Source: Bolinopsis microptera (lineage: Eukaryota; Ctenophora; Tentaculata; Lobata; Bolinopsidae). From it: a stretch of 64,000 nucleotides of DNA. This document shows positions 58,046 to 64,000 of this stretch, in pieces; within the stretch, counting starts at the first letter, position 1; each line of letters starts with the position of its first letter. Made by a program: the position numbers and the translations under genes. The stretch spans positions 4,258,260 through 4,322,259 of the forward strand of contig NC_087072.1 of the NCBI RefSeq assembly GCF_026151205.1. The letters run 5' to 3'. The notes beneath the pieces are model-generated. The model was not told where the DNA came from, did no database searches, and worked only from the letters and a program-made list of their open reading frames with translations.

Positions 58046-58560
58046 CAAAACTTGGTAATTTAGGTCCTTTCTTAAGTTGTTATCATTCTTTTCGGGCATG
58101 TCACTGATTTTTATTGATAATTTTAATTTGAAGATTAGACTATGCACGATTTGTGGCTATTATTTGTTATCTATGATTGTCATCTATTAGATTATAAAAA
58201 TGTACCAATGGTTGTGTTATATGTCGAGGGTGTGTAAATATATTTTAAAACTAGGGCCAATTCTGATTTTATTGTATTTTATTGTTCTTAATAATCTGTA
58301 TTTTATACTGTAAATATCAATAATTAATATATTCCTATTTTAAATTATGACTATCTGATTAACTTTTTCTCCCAAATATCAACTTGTTTTCCTTCGAGTC
58401 CTTTCTCAATTAAACGCAATGCAAAAATAAGAAGTTACATCTATTTAAACTTGGTTGGTCACACAACCATGTGAACCATAACACACAACCCCTACCCCAG
58501 GATGTAGAGAAAGTATCAACCCCCATTCTCCTCATCTTCCTCTTCTTCTTCCTCACTAGT

Positions 58561-61500
58561 AATGTGAAGCTGGTTTGATGAGGTGACCCTCGCTCAATGG
58601 GTAGCCGCGTTGCGATAGTAAAACTATTTGCTCTCGAGTAGGACAGAGTATTCGAGCACATTGAACAGCCTCTTTCATCACTGAGCAGGAGAGGACTGAA
58701 CATATGCTACATCTTTCCTGACTCTAACTCTGGTGAATAGAGAGGAGTAGAGAGAGTAGATATAGTAGAGAGATGTAGATAGTAGTGGTAGAGATAGAGA
58801 GTAAAGGAAGTAGAGATAGTAGAGAGTAGAGAGTAGAGGTAGAGAGTATGAAGATTATAGAGAGTAGATTAGATTATTATCGAGGTAGAGAGAGTGATAT
58901 AATGATTTTATTTATCATATTTCTCTAATCTATCTTATGAGAGTAGAGAGTAGAGAGTAGGAGTAGAGAGAGTAGAGAGAGTAGCGTAGAGAGTGAGAGA
59001 GTAGAGAGATATAGAGGTAGAGAGAGTAGTGAGTAGAGAGTAGGAGAGTAGGAGTAGAGAGAGTAGAGTTAGAGAGTTAGAGAGAGTAGAGAGAGTAGAG
59101 AGAGTGAGAGAGTAGAGAGAAGTGAGAGAGTAGAGTAGAGAGTAGAGAGAGTTTAGAGAGGGTATAGAGATTAGAGAGAGAGTGTGTGGAGTAGAGAGTA
59201 GAGAGTAGAGAGTAGAGAGTAGAGAGAGTTGTGAGAGTAGAGAGAGTAGAGAGGTAGAGAGAGTAGAGAGGTAGAGGTAGAGAGTAGAGAGTAGAGTTAA
59301 AAGTGTTGAGTGTAGAGAGTAGATGAGAGAGAGAGTAGAGTGGTACGAGAGTAGTGAGGAGGACGAGTAGAGAGTAGAGAGAGTAGAGAGAGTAGAGAGT
59401 AGAGAGTAGAGAGTAGAGAGTAGAGAGTAGAGAGAGTAGAGTGTAGAGATAGTAGAGAGAGTAGAGAGAGCTAGGACAGAGTATCGAGCACATTGAACCA
59501 GCCTCATTCTCACTCACTGAGCAGGAGAGACTGAACATATGCTACCTTGCTTTCCCTGACTCTAACTCTGGTGAATAGAGAGAGTAGAGAGAGTAGAGAG
59601 AGTAGAGAGAGTAGAGAGTAGAGGGTAGAGAGTAGAGAGTAAAGAGTAGAGAGAGATAGAGTTGAGATAGGAGAGTTTGAGAGTAGAGAGTAGAGAGTAG
59701 AGAGAGTAGAGAGAGTAGAGTAGAGAGTAGAGAGAGTAGAGAGTAGAGGGTTAGAGAGTAGAAGTGTAAGAGTAGAGAGAGTTAGAGAGTAGAGGAGTAG
59801 AGAGTAGAGAGAGTAGATAGAGTAGGTGAGAGTAGTGAGAGTAGAGAGAGTAGGAGAGTACTTGAGAGTAGAGAGTGTAGAGAGTAGAGTGTAGTGCGTA
59901 GAGAGAAGAGAGTAGAGAGAGTAGAGAGAGTTGAGAGAGTTAGAGAGAGTAGAGAGTAGAGAGTTGAAGTAGAGAGTAGTGTGTAGAGAGTAGAGAGAGT
60001 AGAGAGAGTAGAGAGAGTTGAGAGTAGAGGTAGAGAGTAGAGAGTAGTGAGGTTAGAGTGTCAGGATTGTAGAGAGTAGAGAGAGCTTAGGACAGAGTAT
60101 CGAGCACATTGAACCAGCCTCATTCTCACTCACTGAGCAGGAGAGACTGAACATATGCTACCTTGCTTTCCTGACTCTAACTCTGTTGAATAGAGAGAGT
60201 AGAGAGAGTAGAGAGAGTGTAGAGGAGTAGAGAGTAGAGGGTAGAGAGTAGAGAGTAAAGAGTTGAGAGGAGGTAGAGAGTAGTAGAGTAGTCAGAGAGT
60301 AGAGAGTTGAGAGTTGAGGAGAGTAGAGAGAGTAGAGTAGAGAGGTAGAGAGATAGAGAGTAGGGTAGAGAGTAGAGAGTAAGAGTAGAGAGAGTGAGAG
60401 TAGAGAGTAGAGAGTAGAGAGTAGTGAGAGTAGAGACGAGTTGAGTAAGAGAGTAGAGAGAGTTGGTGAGTAGAGAGAGTATAGAGAGTAGAGAGAGGAG
60501 AGTAGAGAGTAGAGAGTAGAGAGTAGAGAGAGTAGAGAGTAGAGAGTAGAGAGAGTAGAGAGAGTAGAGAGAGTAGAGAGAGTAGAGAAGAGTAGAGAGT
60601 AGAGGGTAGAGTGTCAAGTGTAGAGAGAGTGGTAGAGAGAGTAGATGGAGAGTAGAGAGAGTAGAGAGTAGAGAGTAGAGAGTAGAGAGTAGAGAGAGTA
60701 GAGAGAGTAGAGTAGAGAGTAGAGAGAGTAGAGAGAGTAGAGAGAGTATAGAGAGTAGAGAGAGTAGAGAGTAGAGAGTAGAGAGAGTAGAGAGGTAGAG
60801 AGTAGAGAGTAGAGAGTTGAGAGGTAGAGAGAGAGAGTAGAGAGTGAGAGAGTAGAGAAGAGTCTAGAGAGTATAGAGGAGTAGAGATGAGAGAGTGTAG
60901 AGAGTAGAATATAGAGAGTTGTTGAGTAGAGATAGTAGAGAGTAGAGATAGTAGAGAGAGTAGAGGTAGAGAGTAGAGGAGAGTAAGAGAGTAGAGAGTA
61001 AACAGTAGAGAGTAGAGAGTAGAGAGTTAGAGAGAGTTTGAGAGTAGAGAGTTGAGAGTAGAGGTAGAGAGAGTAGAGAGCGTAGAGAGAGTTGGAGAGT
61101 AGAGAGTGAGGAGTAGAGAGTAGAGAGGTAGAGTGTAGAGATAGTAGAGAGAGTAGAGAGATAGTAATAGTTCAGTAGTACTGTAATAGTAATAGTTTAA
61201 TAGTACTGTAATAGTAATGTAATAGTTTAATAGTAATGTAATAGTAATAGTTTAATAGTAATGTAATAGTAATAGTTTAATAGTACTGTAATAGTAATGT
61301 AATAGTTTAATAGTAATGTAATAGTAATAATTTAATAGTACTGTAATAGTATGTATTGTTGCACTAGTATGTAATTGTAAGGTAATAGTTGCTTAGTACT
61401 TTAATAGTTATGTATTGTTTAATAGTAATGTAATAGTAATAGTTTAATAGTAATGTAATAGTAGTACAGTTGGTCTTCTATTCGGAATTTTGGAAGTTAT

Positions 61501-63745
61501 GTTTTGTAACAACAAGTTTAGCTTTGCAATAAACCTCCTCCTCCTCGCTTATAAACAGGAACATTGACTAAGCTCTAGATGAGTAGAGATGTTAGAGAGT
61601 AGAGAGTAGAGAAGTTAAGAGTTTAGAGAGTAGAGAGTAAGAGAGTAGAGGAGTAGAGTTAGAGAGTGAATGTAGAGTGTAGAGAGTAGAGGTAGAGTGT
61701 AGTGAGTATGAGAGTAGAGAGTGAGAGTAGAGAGTAGAGAGTAGAGAGTAGAGAGTAGAGAGTAGAGAGTTAGAGAGTAAGAGAGTAGAGAGTAGAGAGT
61801 AGAGTTAAGAGAGTAAGAGTAGTAGAGTAGAGAGTAGAGAGTAGAGAGAGGTGAGAGAGTTGTGAGAGTTAGAGAGAGTAGTAGAGAGAGTAGAGAGAGT
61901 AGGAGGTAGATTAGTAGAGAGAGTAGAGAGAGTTGTGAGTGTAGAGAAATAGAGAGTAGAGAGAGTAGAGATAGTAGAGAGAGTAGAGAGAGTAGAGAGA
62001 GTATGAGCGAGTAGGATTTAGAGAGGAGTAGAGATAGGAGAGTAGTAGTGAGAGTAGTGAGAGTAGACGGAGAGAGAGATTAGAGAGAGTTGGGAGGAGT
62101 AGAGAGTAGAGAGTAGAGAGTAGAGAGTAGAGAGGAGAGTAGAGAGTAGAGAGTAGAGAGTAGAGAGTAGAGAGTAGAGAGTAGAGAGTAGAGAGTAGAG
62201 AGAGAGAGTAGAGAGAGTAGAGAGAGTAGAGAGAGTAGAGAGAGTAGAGAGTAGAGAGTAGAGAGAGTAGAGATTAGAGAGTAGAGAGTAGAGAGAGTAG
62301 AGAGTAGAGAGTAGAGAGTAGAGAGTAGAGAGTAGAGAGTAGATAGTTTCCACTGGTTGTTAGCGTGCAGTTCAGTGTAGAACAGTCAGTGCTGTTCGAC
62401 ATGCACCGCCCTGACACGCAGAGCTATATTGTGATACACTCTGAACTATATTTAATGAACTATATTTAATGAACATGTATGAGAATCGGTTCAATTAAAT
62501 GGTAGTAAACGTGATTCTATGTATTGTTCATTAGCCGGTTACTTGGTAACCATAATTTGGCTGTTGAAATTACCCTTAGTAATTTGGGTATGTAATGAAA
62601 AGTCTATTCGAAGTTTCAACCTACCAGTTTGAACTTTTGAAATGTACCAATCTTCAGAGGCGGAAGTGCAGTCAGACTCGGATAAGATTGTGCTCTATTT
62701 TACTAATCTCAATATTTTCAGGATGTTCGGGAGACACGTGCTATCACTTCCGAGTAAGGAAAGAGTACAACGTCTCCAAGCAACGGGATGACCTGACCTC
62801 TAGAGACAGCCACTTTTATTATGGTTACGTGTTCTTTAGGTTAGTTAATTATGCTTTTTATGAGTACGTACCGTTCACATTAATACAGTATTATACCATA
62901 TTATCATAATATGATATAATACAGTACTATACCAAGAAATAATTGCGAATTGGTTTGAATAAATTGTGTAAAAATTATAACATTGTTGACTTTTCTCCAG
63001 GCAGACAAAAGGGGAACAATTCAAGCGGGGTTACTTCCAAAAATCATTTGTTCTCCTGACAAGGAAACCCTACATAAACCTATACTCGAACATAGTCCAG
63101 ATCATGGCGCCCCAGTTCTTTGAGTCCGGTAGAGTTGCTATAGAGGTGGCGATGCACAATTTCACCTGTTGGGAGCCAATAATGCCTGGCAAAAGTTATC
63201 AGGTCCCTCTGTTGGGTCAAGTGAGTTCTTTTAAAAGCTCAAATTCATATTTTCAGAAACATAATATATTATGCTTTGTTGTTTTGTGATATTAATGCGA
63301 TTTTGAGCCCGCTTTTGTGGCCTTATGACATCAATTTATAATAGGCTACAGACTGTATAGTGCATGTGAATGGCTACAGACTACAATTCAATGTGTGAAT
63401 GGCTGTTTCTTCGATTATAACATGGCTATACAGCTTCAGATATATAGCTACACGAGCAATGACTGAAACTTATATAAAGTCACAGTCTCAACTCTCAGAA
63501 AAACACCCAACTTCTCAAGATTTCACAACTTCAAATCCTTATTAGGAAAAATTACATTTTCTTTGTCAGCTGTTTATTATTTACTCCCCAGGTGATGTCG
63601 TTCCACATACCCTCCGTGAAAGACAAAATACAGATCAAAGCTAAGGAGTTCCCTGGTCACGTACTGGCTCCTAAACCAGTGGTTCTGAGGTCCATCATGG
63701 AGCATGACATCTATAGTACCCTCCGTCCTCTTCTTCCTCATATCG
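58561..63745 (+). CDS. DENND6: DENND6, N-terminal coding exons (3'-partial)
   Basis: N-terminal half of DENND6, including the first part of the DENN module. Exon 1, about 58561-58732, corresponds to the human segment with GFDLELGQ and [20 protein letters not shown]; here it has several 1-base indels (for example in GCGTTGCG and before TAGGACAG). Exon 2 62722-62839 ([23 protein letters not shown]), exon 3 63001-63220 ([20 protein letters not shown]), exon 4 63592-63745 ([24 protein letters not shown]). Junctions are AG/GT with matching phases. Exons 2-4 are clean. The first intron is the 58.7-62.3-kb minisatellite, which contains two more copies of the end of exon 1. The start codon is not certain. 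The gene runs off the window; the C-terminal exons seen here are on the other strand at 32.4-43.8 kb. Confidence 0.9.
59471..59570 (+). other. DENND6: DENND6 exon 1 end, second copy, intact
   Basis: A 100-bp copy of the 3' part of exon 1 surrounded by minisatellite. Unlike the copy at 58561 it is free of indels: [20 protein letters not shown], then [13 protein letters not shown] and a proper TCTG/GTGAAT donor in the phase exon 2 needs. It begins abruptly at CTAGGACAG, so the residues before LGQ must come from elsewhere. It could be the true exon with the 58.6-kb copy an erroneous duplicate, or a duplicated alternative exon. Confidence 0.75.
60087..60185 (+). pseudogene. DENND6: DENND6 exon 1 end, third copy, damaged
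   Basis: Same segment as 59471-59570, but one C is missing in the CTTTCCCTGAC tract and the donor is CTCTG/TTGAAT, so it is both frameshifted and without a GT donor. Confidence 0.8.
61156..61465 (+). repeat. ATAGTAATAGTTTAATAGTA-type tandem repeat
   Basis: Irregular array of AATAGTAATAGT, TTTAATAGTA and CTGTAATAGT units following the GTAGAGA blocks. Ends near AGTACAGTTGG. Confidence 0.9.
61580..62342 (+). repeat. GTAGAGA minisatellite, last block
   Basis: Further GAGAGTAGA and GAGTAGA units, most regular at 62100-62340. It lies outside the inverted-repeat arm, which ends at ~61575, and ~380 bp before DENND6 exon 2. Confidence 0.95.
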
Positions 63746-64000
63746 GTAACATACGGGTAACATAGGGGTAACATATGTAGTGTAAAATAAGGTGGGCACC
63801 AGACCAGTCCTCCCGAAGCGTACCGATGGTCTACAGTGCCTGCTCACAAAGGTGTACTCACAATATACACTACTCACTCAGTCGTTCTTAGCGACTGACA
63901 ACCGCAATAACTCACAATATCTAAGTATTGAACTCTACGTTAATATAATAACAAATACGATATTCTAGTACCGTACACGGAATTAACAGAAAGGGATACT
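63746..64000. other. DENND6 intron 4, to the window edge
   Basis: Begins at the donor after exon 4. A GGTAACATA-like word repeats three times at 63744-63776. No further exon visible. Confidence 0.6.

Larger units (their letters stand above)
58736..61155 (+). repeat. GTAGAGA-type minisatellite blocks in DENND6 intron 1
   Basis: Irregular tandem units GAGAGTAGA and GAGTAGA, almost without C, in three blocks (about 58736-59470, 59574-60086, 60190-61155) separated by exon-like copies. Long frames on the minus strand rich in Ser, Leu, Thr and Tyr are translations of the repeat. Confidence 0.95.
44275..61575. repeat. giant imperfect inverted repeat
   Basis: Sequence from 44275 to about 49600 is complementary to about 54770-61575. 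Anchors: 44285-44340 with ~61500-61570 (AATAAACCTCCTCCTCC), 45727-45820 with the DENND6 exon copies, 46201 with 58257, 49054 with 55343, 49408 with 54985. The arms differ by many small indels and substitutions and by minisatellite length. About 49.6-54.8 kb is an unmatched spacer. Either a real palindromic duplication of NAA80 plus the DENND6 5' end, or a fold-back artefact. Confidence 0.88.

Noticed and set aside
44275-61575. Reading the whole inverted repeat as one giant foldback transposon
   Set aside because: No terminal duplication is visible at 44.27 or 61.58 kb and the arms carry single-copy host genes with introns.
58935-62353. Long minus-strand frames rich in Ser, Leu, Tyr and Thr (up to ~190 codons)
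   Set aside because: They are the GTAGAGA minisatellite read in three frames; a C-poor repeat lacks stops in these frames.

Overview
The window is nuclear DNA of an animal, most likely an AT-rich, transposon-laden invertebrate; I cannot name the phylum. Evidence: GT-AG spliced genes for two conserved animal proteins, the actin N-terminal acetyltransferase NAA80 and the Rab exchange factor DENND6, amid CR1-like LINEs, Penelope-like elements (PLEs), RTE-like fragments, an LTR retrotransposon, MITEs and satellites. Nothing looks prokaryotic, and I saw no tRNA, rRNA or CRISPR.

Layout. 1-18.8 kb: repeats, with two near-identical 5'-truncated CR1-like LINEs on the minus strand (3.86-7.2 and 8.2-11.9 kb). 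The first sits inside a PLE GIY-YIG endonuclease fragment whose reading frame resumes on the far side. MITEs, inverted repeats and a GC-rich palindromic array follow. 18.8-25.8 kb: a very young LTR retrotransposon (1.87-kb LTRs, 5-bp target duplication CTTGG) with no visible pol. 27.4-31.6 kb: two arrays of a ~331-bp satellite in opposite orientation around a 33-bp minisatellite. 32.4-43.8 kb: the last four coding exons of DENND6 on the minus strand, with a correct stop. Their ~8-kb intron holds a MYND zinc-finger pseudogene split by two DNA transposons, and the intron upstream of it holds a PLE flanked by inverted 325-bp repeats.

44.3-61.6 kb is the most unusual part: a giant imperfect inverted repeat. 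The right arm carries NAA80 and the first recognisable DENND6 exon on the plus strand; the left arm carries the same genes reversed and full of small indels. The spacer includes ~1.1 and ~1.46 kb in which the plus strand has almost no G. The DENND6 exon occurs three times in the right arm, embedded in a GTAGAGA-type minisatellite. 62.7-63.75 kb: three further DENND6 exons, plus strand. Thus N-terminal and C-terminal DENND6 exons lie at opposite ends in opposite orientation, and the central exons are not in the window.

The inverted repeat could be a real palindromic duplication or a fold-back assembly error. Complementary frameshifts in the two arms (each arm keeps bases that the other has lost) make me favour under-corrected long-read sequence, but only read mapping can decide.
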